From: Clostridia bacterium
Lineage (GTDB): Bacteria > Bacillota > Clostridia > Oscillospirales > CAG-272
NCBI GenBank assembly: GCA_900753285.1
Contig: CAADYN010000196.1
Location: 1 to 10,020 of the forward strand
Length of the DNA stretch: 10,020 nt
Reading direction: 5' to 3'
A program made the translations under genes and the position numbers. Every line of letters begins with the position of its first letter. Position 1 is the first letter of the stretch. Under the pieces are notes generated by a model, which was not told where the DNA came from, did not search any database, and saw only the letters and a program-made list of their open reading frames with translations. This document shows, piece after piece, positions 1 through 6,031 of this stretch.

Positions 1-205
1 CATCCCAGTCGCCTGTCTTGTACCATACCTCGATAATGCCGAGTATCTTCTGCTGGAATACCGCGGGAATGGACGAAACAGCCGCAGAGAAAACGATACA
101 TACAGCGGTGATAATAACCATTGCCGGGGAGAATTCATACAGCATTTTTATTGTTCTGCCGAGGGATTTAACTTTGATTTTAGGCTTTTTGTTTTCCTTA
201 TTCAT
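1..205 (-). CDS. ABC exporter half-transporter, N-terminal part only (cut by window edge)
   Basis: The reading frame opens with ATG at 205-203 and runs off the left edge after 68 codons. The protein begins MNKENKKPKIKVKSLGRT, a basic cytoplasmic tail, followed by a hydrophobic stretch (about residues 28-48) that looks like the first transmembrane helix of a type IV ABC exporter. The start overlaps the last 8 bases of the upstream ABC gene (stop at 200-198), and a good ribosome binding site (AGGAGG, 8 bases upstream) lies inside that gene's last codons, so translation is probably coupled. Two adjacent same-strand half-transporters are the usual arrangement for heterodimeric exporters. Because the complete partner has a degenerate ATPase site, this protein is expected to carry the catalytically competent Walker B glutamate and H-loop histidine. 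That part lies outside the window, so this is inference. Confidence 0.82.
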   Translation of the reverse strand, partial: MNKENKKPKIKVKSLGRTIKMLYEFSPAMVIITAVCIVFSAAVSSIPAVFQQKILGIIEVWYKTGDWD

Positions 206-1940
206 TATCTCCGCCTCCTCTCGTCTGCTGTTCATATACTTCGCGGTAAATTTCAGATGACTTCAGAAGCTCGTCGTGAGTTCCGATGTCGGCAATCTTA
301 CCGTTGTCAAGCACAATTATCCTGTCCGCGTTTTCTACCGACGAGATACGCTGTGCTATGATGATTTTTGTGGTTTCGGGAATGTATTTCTCAAATCCCA
401 TGCGTATGAGCTTGTCTGTCTTTGTGTCGACCGCGCTTGTGGAGTCGTCAAGGATGAGTATCTTCGGCTTTTTGAGAAGAGCACGAGCGATACATAGCCT
501 CTGCTTCTGACCGCCGGAGACATTTGTGCCGCCCTGTTCTATCATCGTGTCATATCCGTTCGGGAAAGCAGAAACAAATTCATGTGCCTGAGACAGCTTG
601 CAAGCCTCTTCTATTTCGGCATCAGTTGCGTTTTCGTTGCCCCAACGCAGGTTTTCTTTTATCGTTCCCGCAAAGAGCACGTTCTTCTGAAGCACCATAG
701 CAACGGAGTCGCGAAGTGAGGTCAAATCATAGTCCTTTACATCCACACCGCCGATTTTAACCTGACCTACTGTAGCGTCGTAAAGTCGGGGAATAAGCTG
801 AACGAGCGTAGACTTACTTGAACCTGTACCGCCGATTATGCCTATAGTCTCGCCTGACTTTATGTGGAGATTAATGTTCTCAAGCGCATACTTTTCGGCA
901 GCTGCGGAATACTTGAAGCTAACGCCCTCAAAGTCTATCGAGCCGTCCTTTACGTTTTCCACGGGATGAGCGGGGTTTGCAAGTGAAGACTTTTCGCAAA
1001 GCACTTCGTCAATACGTCTCGCTGATTCAATAGACATTGTCACCATGACGTAAATCATTGAAAGCATCATTAGCGACATAAGTATTGATACGCCGTATGT
1101 GATTAGCGCGGAAAGCTGACCTACGTCAAGCGTCGCACCCTGTGTAGAGATAACGGTTTTTGAGCCGATGAGCAGTATTACCGCCATGTTGAAATAAAGG
1201 CATAGCTGCATGAGGGGATCGTTCAGCGCGACTATTCTCTCGGCGTGAGTAAAGTCTTTTCTGATGTCGTCGGCAGCGTTTCCGAATTTCTTCTTTTCGT
1301 AGGATTCACGAACGAAGCCCTTGACGGTACGCATAGCCATCACGTTTTCTTCGATGGATTCATTCAGCTTATCGTATTTTTTGAATACCGAGCGGAAAGC
1401 GGGCATTGCTTTTTTTGCTATCATGATAAGACCGAACGCAAGAATCGGAATAACAACAACAAATGTAACCGCGAGAGCACCGCCCATGTAGAACGACATA
1501 ATTATTGAGAAGATAAACATGAGAGGGGAGCGGATTGCGGTTCGGATTATCATCATAAACGACATCTGCACGTTTGAAACGTCCGTTGTCATTCTTGTAA
1601 CAAGGGAAGCCGAAGAAAACTTGTCGATGTTCTCAAACGAAAAATCCTGAATCTTGTAGAATATGTTCTTTCTGAGGTTTTTCGCAAATCCTGCCGAGGC
1701 TTTTGATGCGGTAAATCCGGCAAGTCCTCCGCAGGTAAGAGAAATGCACGCCATAATAAAAAGAATACCGCCGTTTTTGGCAATATCCGACATATTACAG
1801 CCTGCCTTGATGTTGTTGATAAGGTTGGCAATGATGAAAGGCATCAGAGCTTCGATTACAGCCTCGCCTATAATAAATATGGGAGTAAGTATGGTAGGCA
1901 GCTTGTATTCTCCGACGCTTTTCAGCAGTCGTTTTATCAT
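198..1940 (-). CDS. Heterodimeric ABC exporter half-transporter with degenerate ATPase site
   Basis: The 580-residue protein is a complete half-transporter. It has an N-terminal membrane domain (about six hydrophobic helices near 17-40, 56-76, 134-150, 154-174, 246-266 and 276-300) and a C-terminal ATPase domain (about 334-575). Visible motifs are the A-loop tyrosine Y344, Walker A GGTGSSKST (370-378, serine at the usual third glycine), Q-loop Q418, signature VSGGQKQR (474-481), Walker B ILILDDSTSAVD (494-505) and D-loop SAVD. Two catalytic residues are altered: the Walker B glutamate is Asp499 and the H-loop histidine is Gln530 (in IIIAQRISS). This pattern is known from the non-catalytic subunit of heterodimeric exporters of the TM287/288, BmrCD and LmrCD type. 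The start is ATG 1940-1938 with AGGAGG 6 bases upstream. Substrate is unknown; multidrug or lipid/peptide export are both possible. Confidence 0.93.
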   Translation of the reverse strand: MIKRLLKSVGEYKLPTILTPIFIIGEAVIEALMPFIIANLINNIKAGCNMSDIAKNGGILFIMACISLTCGGLAGFTASKASAGFAKNLRKNIFYKIQDFSFENIDKFSSASLVTRMTTDVSNVQMSFMMIIRTAIRSPLMFIFSIIMSFYMGGALAVTFVVVIPILAFGLIMIAKKAMPAFRSVFKKYDKLNESIEENVMAMRTVKGFVRESYEKKKFGNAADDIRKDFTHAERIVALNDPLMQLCLYFNMAVILLIGSKTVISTQGATLDVGQLSALITYGVSILMSLMMLSMIYVMVTMSIESARRIDEVLCEKSSLANPAHPVENVKDGSIDFEGVSFKYSAAAEKYALENINLHIKSGETIGIIGGTGSSKSTLVQLIPRLYDATVGQVKIGGVDVKDYDLTSLRDSVAMVLQKNVLFAGTIKENLRWGNENATDAEIEEACKLSQAHEFVSAFPNGYDTMIEQGGTNVSGGQKQRLCIARALLKKPKILILDDSTSAVDTKTDKLIRMGFEKYIPETTKIIIAQRISSVENADRIIVLDNGKIADIGTHDELLKSSEIYREVYEQQTRGGGDNE

Positions 1941-1974
1941 ATAGTACCTCCTGATAATATTTTTTTACTATATT

Positions 1975-2003
1975 ATTTTACTAATAAAAAAAACGAATGT
2001 CAA
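1975..2003 (-). promoter_or_regulatory. Sigma-A-type promoter of the ABC exporter operon
   Basis: On the minus strand TTGACA (2003-1998) is followed by exactly 17 bases and then TAAAAT (1980-1975), one mismatch from TATAAT. Transcription would start near 1968, leaving a leader of about 28 bases before the ATG at 1940. The -35 box lies inside the arm and loop edge of the hairpin at 1986-2029. Consensus fit and spacing are good; activity is not shown. Confidence 0.68.
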
Positions 2004-2029
2004 TAGGCAATATGACACTCATTTTTTTT
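1986..2029 (-). terminator. Terminator-like hairpin overlapping the ABC promoter
   Basis: Two 17-base arms (1986-2002 and 2013-2029) are inverted repeats with two mismatches and a 10-base loop. Read on the minus strand, both mismatches become G-U pairs, so the RNA can form a continuous stem that begins with A8 and ends with T8 (1993-1986). The core stem is GAGTGTCA with TGACATTC. This fits an intrinsic terminator for transcripts arriving from the LtaS-like gene or from the insertion sequence. The stem is AT-rich and so probably only moderately strong. The same DNA contains the -35 box of the ABC promoter and could instead be an operator. Confidence 0.5.
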
Positions 2030-2091
2030 AAATCTATGGAATTGTTTCTACACAGGTATGAACTTTGTTTTAGTAATTAGAGTATTTGCTT

Positions 2092-2099
2092 TTTATTAA
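2092..2099. repeat. Target site duplication, left copy (TTTATTAA)
   Basis: TTTATTAA lies immediately outside the left terminal repeat and is identical to the eight bases directly outside the right terminal repeat at 3964-3971. An 8-bp duplication is the size known for the IS1595 family. Confidence 0.93.
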
Positions 2100-2124
2100 G
2101 GCTATGTCACCTTTAATGTCTGTT
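2100..2124. repeat. Left terminal inverted repeat of the insertion sequence
   Basis: These 25 bases, beginning GGCTATGTCACC and ending TGTCTGTT, are the exact reverse complement of 3939-3963. With a one-base gap the similarity continues as ATATG on the inner side at both ends. The GG outer terminus agrees with other IS1595-type ends. Confidence 0.95.
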
Positions 2125-2140
2125 GATATGTCGAAAACAT

Positions 2141-2165
2141 AGGACAGACCGATATAGCCCGTCCT
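2141..2165 (-). terminator. Possible terminator after the passenger lipoprotein gene
   Basis: Starting 10 bases past the lipoprotein stop, the minus strand can fold AGGACGGGCT against GGTCTGTCCT (ten pairs including G-U) around a 5-base loop. It is followed three bases later by only TTTT, so it is a weak candidate. The right part of the stem also pairs with the inner terminal repeat (GTCTGT/ACAGAC), giving an alternative hairpin at 2118-2149. Confidence 0.33.
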
Positions 2166-2174
2166 GATTTTCTT

Positions 2175-2684
2175 TTATTCAACTGATTGTGAATTGGTTA
2201 CTGCAATCCATCCAAGTTCCTCAAGCTTGGTAAGTGTATCGGCAGGAATATCCGATAAATCACCCTCCGACAGCTTTTCAATGCTGCAAAAAGTGGTCAT
2301 TGCAGGATATGTTTCAAGCAAAATGCCGTGAACGGCTTTAACTCTGTCGCCAGCGGTAAATTTGGAGAAAATGCTGTTATCACCGTCCTCTGGAGTTAAT
2401 TCCGTGGGTCCGTAATTATCTATGATAAGCAAATAGCTTCCGTTGGTGCAAGGCAAAAAGAAACCTTCAGATACCATTGTATCAGTATTATCGGCTATAT
2501 CTGTTTCACTGACCTCTGCTAATGTTGTTTCATATCCTTTTCCGACAGTTTTGCTGAATGTTATGGGATTTCCGTCAGAATCCCAATAATTCGCTCCGTC
2601 CATATTATCCGATACAGAGCTTTTTCCGCAAGCTGTCAAGCAAGTTACAAGAGCTAAGATTAAAAGTGAATTTTTATAACGCAT
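2175..2684 (-). CDS. Small predicted lipoprotein of unknown function, passenger gene of the insertion sequence
   Basis: The 169-residue protein starts with a short basic end (MRYKN), a hydrophobic core (residues 6-15) and a lipobox L16-T17-A18-C19, so it should be lipidated at Cys19 and anchored outside the membrane. After an acidic, Ser/Asp/Thr-rich linker (about 20-75) comes a compact region with alternating hydrophobic strands (about 76-150, including NGSYLLIIDNYG and GDRVKAVHGILLET), suggestive of a small beta-rich domain. I do not recognise a family. ATG 2684-2682 is supported by GGAGGA 6 bases upstream. The gene is 142 bp downstream of the transposase on the same strand and lies wholly between the terminal repeats, so it moves with the element. 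It could be a cell-surface or immunity-type protein; nothing in the sequence decides this. Confidence 0.8.
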   Translation of the reverse strand: MRYKNSLLILALVTCLTACGKSSVSDNMDGANYWDSDGNPITFSKTVGKGYETTLAEVSETDIADNTDTMVSEGFFLPCTNGSYLLIIDNYGPTELTPEDGDNSIFSKFTAGDRVKAVHGILLETYPAMTTFCSIEKLSEGDLSDIPADTLTKLEELGWIAVTNSQSVE

Positions 2685-2781
2685 ATAAATTCCTCCATAT
2701 TGAAAATACTCTTTTTAAGGTTTCTGTATATAAAACAATCCGATGCACAAATTTTTTTCATAATAACTATAATTTCGGCGC

Positions 2782-2787
2782 ATTATA
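2782..2787 (-). promoter_or_regulatory. Candidate -10 box for the passenger lipoprotein gene
   Basis: A perfect TATAAT occurs on the minus strand in the gap between transposase and lipoprotein gene, about 97 bases before the lipoprotein start. No convincing -35 box lies 16-18 bases upstream (TAAATA at 17). It could give the passenger its own transcript independent of the transposase, but the evidence is weak. Confidence 0.25.
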
Positions 2788-2826
2788 CAACTTAACCCCC
2801 GTTATATTTAAGTAAAATAACCAAAA

Positions 2827-3864
2827 TTATGGTGTAGCAGGGCGGTTAGGTATCATTGCATTTGTTTCTGTCATAGGATAGTTTATAGCATAGTTCAGCA
2901 TTATTTCTTCTTTATTTTCTCGACTATCGTGAGCAAAATTAACGAAGTTATGCCATACAATATAGTTACCTAAATACTTGGTCGAAACTCCATTAAACTT
3001 TTTTATGAAGTCTTTGAGCCTACTATGATAGTTGTTAATATGTTGAATATGATAGTTTCCTTTTTTACCCTTGCCACCCGCTATTTGCACAAGTTCTATC
3101 TTGTTATCCTTTGAAAACTTCTGATATGCCTTTTCTCCGTCAGTGCAAAGAATAGCACTGCTTGTTATTCTTCCGTCAAAAACCCTGTGCATTGTTGATA
3201 CTGTAGGTTTTCCAAGCGTTGCAGGTTTTCCAACAGATAGTCCATCCTTATTCACGGCACAAGGAACGCATACTTTATCATTTGATAGTCCACGCTTTTT
3301 TGACTTTCCACCTCTTGAATGGCTTTTACGGGGCATTACAAAGGTCTTGCTTTTCTTATGATTACCCTTGAAAGATTGCTTGAAATATGTTTCGTCAGCT
3401 TCTACGATGCCATCAAGTTCTACTTCGTTCATCATATTTGTAAGAGCGTCAAGAATTTTATGCCTCCAACGGAAAGCCGTATTCTTATGAATACCACATT
3501 CATCAGCCGACTGACGAACAGTAAAACCATTCATCATACAGTTAATGTACTTCTGCCAAGTTGTAAGGTCTTTTCGTGTACCCGATACAATAGAGTTTGT
3601 GGTTATTGTAAAGTAATGTTTGCAATCATTGCAAAAATATTTCTGTGTGTTATACTTATCCTTACGATGCCCGTCCTTCTTAACATTAAGACTACCACAA
3701 AGAGTACAATGGCAATGATTATTAGCATAACGCTTTGCCGTCAATAAAGCCTTTAAATCGGATGGATGCCCTGATAACTCTTTATCTACTCTTTTGAGCA
3801 ACTTCCTTAATTCAGTTTTCGTCAAATCTTTAAGCATATTTTCTATATCTTTTAATGTTGCCAC
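2827..3864 (-). CDS. IS1595-family transposase (ISXO2-like DDE/DDN superfamily)
   Basis: Numbered from the GTG start, the 345-residue protein has a zinc ribbon with cysteine pairs C53/C56 and C78/C81, a helix-turn-helix (about 114-133, FTVRQSADECGIHKNTAFRW) and an RNase-H-like catalytic domain. The first aspartate is D157 in VEADETYF, the second D242 in LCTDGEKAY. The third motif reads INNYHSRLKDF, with N277, H280 and K284 and no glutamate, as in IS1595 subgroups described as DDN-K. A following GVSTKYLGNYIVWHN segment is also typical. I chose GTG 3864-3862 because GGAGGG lies 7 bases upstream. In-frame codons continue back to an ATG at 3936, but that start abuts the terminal repeat and lacks a ribosome site. 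The gene appears intact, and codon use is more AT-rich than the neighbouring chromosomal genes. Confidence 0.92.
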   Translation of the reverse strand: MATLKDIENMLKDLTKTELRKLLKRVDKELSGHPSDLKALLTAKRYANNHCHCTLCGSLNVKKDGHRKDKYNTQKYFCNDCKHYFTITTNSIVSGTRKDLTTWQKYINCMMNGFTVRQSADECGIHKNTAFRWRHKILDALTNMMNEVELDGIVEADETYFKQSFKGNHKKSKTFVMPRKSHSRGGKSKKRGLSNDKVCVPCAVNKDGLSVGKPATLGKPTVSTMHRVFDGRITSSAILCTDGEKAYQKFSKDNKIELVQIAGGKGKKGNYHIQHINNYHSRLKDFIKKFNGVSTKYLGNYIVWHNFVNFAHDSRENKEEIMLNYAINYPMTETNAMIPNRPATP

Positions 3865-3938
3865 ACTAATTCCCTCCGATACAAAATAGACTTTTACTAT
3901 CATATATATCGGCATAAATCGGCAAAACTTTAGCATAT

Positions 3939-3963
3939 AACAGACATTAAAGGTGACATAGCC
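3939..3963. repeat. Right terminal inverted repeat of the insertion sequence
   Basis: Exact reverse complement of 2100-2124, ending GGTGACATAGCC at the outer edge. The transposase start lies about 75 bases inside it. Confidence 0.95.
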
Positions 3964-3971
3964 TTTATTAA
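3964..3971. repeat. Target site duplication, right copy (TTTATTAA)
   Basis: Identical to 2092-2099 and directly abutting the right terminal repeat, so it fixes the element's outer boundary at 3963. Confidence 0.93.
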
Positions 3972-3997
3972 TAGTTCATACACATTGGACTTGTCAA
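3968..3997 (-). promoter_or_regulatory. Candidate promoter reading into the insertion sequence
   Basis: On the minus strand TTGACA (3997-3992), an 18-base gap and TATTAA (3973-3968) resemble a sigma-A promoter. The -10 box partly overlaps the right target duplication. It would transcribe into the element toward the transposase. Before the insertion it would have pointed at the ABC operon. The -10 match is only moderate. Confidence 0.3.
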
Positions 3998-4021
3998 AAA
4001 ATACAAAATACACTTCCGCGC

Positions 4022-5869
4022 CTAATCAAGCATAATGTCGTTTTCGGTCAGCAGAACCTTGCAGTCCTCGATTCTCCGCGCGGCTTCATCCGACTGCTCC
4101 GTGAATAAATCCGGGTCAAGACGAGCCATTGTGCCTCTTTCGTATGCGTCGTAGTTGGATTTTATATTGTTGTGCGGCTTTGAGAAGAACACTTCGTCGG
4201 AGATAAACGAGCCTATCGCAAGATGAGTCTGCTCGCACACAAAACCGCTTTCGGCTTCAAGCAGATTCTGTCCGAACATGACAGCCTTGTCGTTATGTAT
4301 TCCGAGAAGGCAGAGAAGCGTCGGTAGAACGTCCATGTGTCCGCCGGCTATGGTTTTTGTTTCGGTGATTCCGGAGCCGGGAATGTGTATGATAAGCGGA
4401 ACATTGAAAACGTCAAAGATATTGTAATCCCTGCCGAACGTGTCCTTAAACCTCGTCGTGTTGTTCGAGTCGGTGTTCGAGAGGGCATAATGGTCGCCGT
4501 ATATTACGATTATGGAGTTCTCATACAGTCCGCATTCTTTAAGTCCCTCGATAAACTCTCCGATAGCGCGGTCGGTGTAGTTTACCGCCTGAACATAGCA
4601 TCCGAAGAGAGTTCCGTTGTCGCTTTCCTTTACCGTGATGTCCCTGTCCTTGAGCGGAATTCCGTAGGGGTAGTGGGAAGAAACCGTTATCATAAAGGAA
4701 TAAAACGGCTCTTCATACGTCTTTATCTTCTCAAGAGACTGGCGGAACATTTCTTTGTCGGAAAGTCCCATGGGAAACATATCAGTTTGTTCAAAATCCT
4801 CGAGCGCGGTGAAGTCGTCAAAGCCCTGCTTAACATAAGCCTTTCTACGGTTCCAGAACGAGCCTTCGTATCCATGGAAAGCGTGCGCTCCGGTGTATCC
4901 GCTGTTTTTGAGCAGGAACGGAAGTCCGTAGAAGTCGTTGTTCTCGTATTTTACATAAGCGGCTTCGGATTCGGGTGCGAAAAGGGAATTGTTCACCGCA
5001 AATTCTGCGTCCGATGTGTTTCCACCGCCTATCTGATAGGAGTAGTTATTAAAATATATAGTATCGTTCGCTATCATGGCGTTAAGGTTCGGCATAATCT
5101 CCTGACCTTCGTATGACGTGCCGATAACAAAATTCTGGAGCGCTTCGACCTGGATTATAAACACGTTCCTGCCCTCAGCCACACCGTAGTATTCGCTGTC
5201 GGAGTAGTCGGGGGAGGCGTATTTCGTCTTGTCCACAGTATAGTCCACCGTTGCATTTGAGAGTGTGGTGTAAAAATCCTTCGTGTGATAGCAGAACAGC
5301 TCGTTCACCATGTACCTTGCTTCAAATTCCGGATAAACAAACGGCATAACAATAACGGCGCACATCAGAACACATGCGGGAATATAATAAGCCTTGACTC
5401 TTACCTTTCTCGAGAGCTTTTCGTACAGCCGCTCAAAATGCCGTCTCAGATAAGCTCGGTTGATGCGGTAGATGAGCCAGAAGGGCAAATCAAAAATCAG
5501 CATGACGTGGCGCAGCTTAACAAGACGCTCTACTGTGTCGGATATTTTTCCGATCTGCCATGCCATTGAGAGAAGCGCAGCCGACGGCATTTTTGAAGCG
5601 TAGGAATAATACACCGCGTCAACCGCCATGAATACTGACATCACGGAATATATAACCATGGTAAAAGTCTTTGCGGTTTTAGGAGAGACAAGCGAGACAA
5701 GAGAAAACAGTGCGAGGAAAATACCGCTTGTCATAGCCGCAAAGAGAGGCGGGAAGGACGCGAGGGAAACATGACTGTAAAACGAATACGACTTTATGTA
5801 AATAAGCAGACAAATGACTGCTATATAAACTACATCGGAGACGGAAAGAGCGCGATTTTTGTTCTTCAT
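4022..5869 (-). CDS. LtaS-type membrane phosphoglycerol transferase (lipoteichoic acid synthase family)
   Basis: The 615-residue protein has an N-terminal membrane domain (hydrophobic segments near 13-27, 40-62, 68-88, 122-135 and 160-179) and an extracellular alkaline-phosphatase/sulfatase-fold domain (about 233-530). Residues matching the metal and active sites of Staphylococcus aureus LtaS are E242 (FIIQVEALQNF), nucleophile T285 in GGGNTSDAEF, and D459-H460 (IIVIYGDHYAL). Likely substrate residues are H332, W339 and R341 (HGYEGSFWNRR) and H399 (TVSSHYPY). LtaS enzymes transfer glycerol-phosphate from phosphatidylglycerol to a glycolipid anchor outside the membrane; a related phosphoglycerol transferase acting on another glycan is also possible. 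The ATG at 5869 has only a weak AAGG about 12 bases upstream. The gene stands alone on the minus strand, 50 bp upstream of the insertion sequence's target duplication. Confidence 0.92.
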   Translation of the reverse strand: MKNKNRALSVSDVVYIAVICLLIYIKSYSFYSHVSLASFPPLFAAMTSGIFLALFSLVSLVSPKTAKTFTMVIYSVMSVFMAVDAVYYSYASKMPSAALLSMAWQIGKISDTVERLVKLRHVMLIFDLPFWLIYRINRAYLRRHFERLYEKLSRKVRVKAYYIPACVLMCAVIVMPFVYPEFEARYMVNELFCYHTKDFYTTLSNATVDYTVDKTKYASPDYSDSEYYGVAEGRNVFIIQVEALQNFVIGTSYEGQEIMPNLNAMIANDTIYFNNYSYQIGGGNTSDAEFAVNNSLFAPESEAAYVKYENNDFYGLPFLLKNSGYTGAHAFHGYEGSFWNRRKAYVKQGFDDFTALEDFEQTDMFPMGLSDKEMFRQSLEKIKTYEEPFYSFMITVSSHYPYGIPLKDRDITVKESDNGTLFGCYVQAVNYTDRAIGEFIEGLKECGLYENSIIVIYGDHYALSNTDSNNTTRFKDTFGRDYNIFDVFNVPLIIHIPGSGITETKTIAGGHMDVLPTLLCLLGIHNDKAVMFGQNLLEAESGFVCEQTHLAIGSFISDEVFFSKPHNNIKSNYDAYERGTMARLDPDLFTEQSDEAARRIEDCKVLLTENDIMLD

Positions 5870-5904
5870 TACTAAAACATACCTTAAACAACGTGATACA
5901 ACCC

Positions 5905-5910
5905 ATTATA
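5905..5910 (-). promoter_or_regulatory. Candidate -10 box for the LtaS-like gene
   Basis: A perfect TATAAT on the minus strand lies 36 bases upstream of the ATG, giving a leader of about 29 bases. The sequence 17 bases further upstream (TATATT) is a poor -35 box. Confidence 0.38.
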
Positions 5911-5987
5911 TACGAAATCCGCCCGATAATATATAGACAAAAGCTACAAAATGTCTGGCTGAAACAGTTTTTTTTCGGACAAAGACA

Positions 5988-6016
5988 AAACTCCCGACCG
6001 TTTAAGCCGAGAGTTT
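5988..6016 (-). terminator. Intrinsic terminator after the GH92 gene
   Basis: Sixteen bases past the GH92 stop codon the minus strand folds AAACTCTCG against CGGGAGTTT, nine pairs with one G-U, around an 11-base loop. TTGTCTTTG follows. Position, stem and T-rich tail fit a Rho-independent terminator separating the mannosidase gene from the LtaS-like gene downstream. Confidence 0.6.
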
Positions 6017-6031
6017 CATAGTTTTGTTATA

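Larger units (their letters stand above)
2100..3963 (-). mobile_element. Complete IS1595-type insertion sequence carrying a passenger lipoprotein gene
   Basis: The element is 1864 bp, bounded by perfect 25-bp terminal inverted repeats starting GGCTATGTCACC and flanked by an 8-bp direct target duplication (TTTATTAA). Inside, both on the minus strand, are a transposase with zinc-ribbon and ISXO2/IS1595-type catalytic domains (2827-3864) and downstream of it a small lipoprotein gene (2175-2684). Intact ends, an identical duplication and an intact transposase frame indicate a recent and possibly still active insertion. Transposase-only IS1595 elements are usually nearer 1 kb; the extra length here is the passenger gene and its flanks. 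Members of the family with passenger genes are known, but I do not recognise this one. The element lies between genes and leaves the annotated ABC promoter intact. Confidence 0.92.
2056..3981. repeat. 9-bp inverted repeat in host DNA, split by the insertion sequence
   Basis: GTATGAACT at 2056-2064 has its exact reverse complement AGTTCATAC at 3973-3981. Removing the insertion sequence and one copy of its target duplication brings the arms to 36 bases apart in the original intergenic region. The original structure could have been an operator, a weak hairpin or a chance palindrome; there is no T-tract directly after it. Confidence 0.45.

Noticed and set aside
1998..2017. TGTCA-N10-TGACA as an independent repressor operator
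   Set aside because: It is only the inner part of the larger 17-bp palindrome and is not reported separately; no regulator gene lies nearby.
2558..2815. 85-codon plus-strand frame across the lipoprotein gene start
   Set aside because: It runs through the lipoprotein signal peptide region and its leader on the other strand, and has no coding features of its own.
3902..3925. Short direct repeat ATCGGCA ... ATCGGCA upstream of the transposase
   Set aside because: Two 7-base copies in AT-rich leader DNA are too short to claim as a binding site.
3865..3936. 24-residue N-terminal extension of the transposase to an upstream ATG
   Set aside because: The upstream ATG abuts the terminal repeat and has no ribosome site, while GTG 3864 has GGAGGG 7 bases upstream and the conserved protein begins after it.
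4337..5116. 259-codon open frame on the plus strand inside the LtaS-like gene
   Set aside because: It is antisense to a clearly conserved gene, has no recognisable domain or ribosome binding site, and is explained by codon bias of the minus-strand gene.
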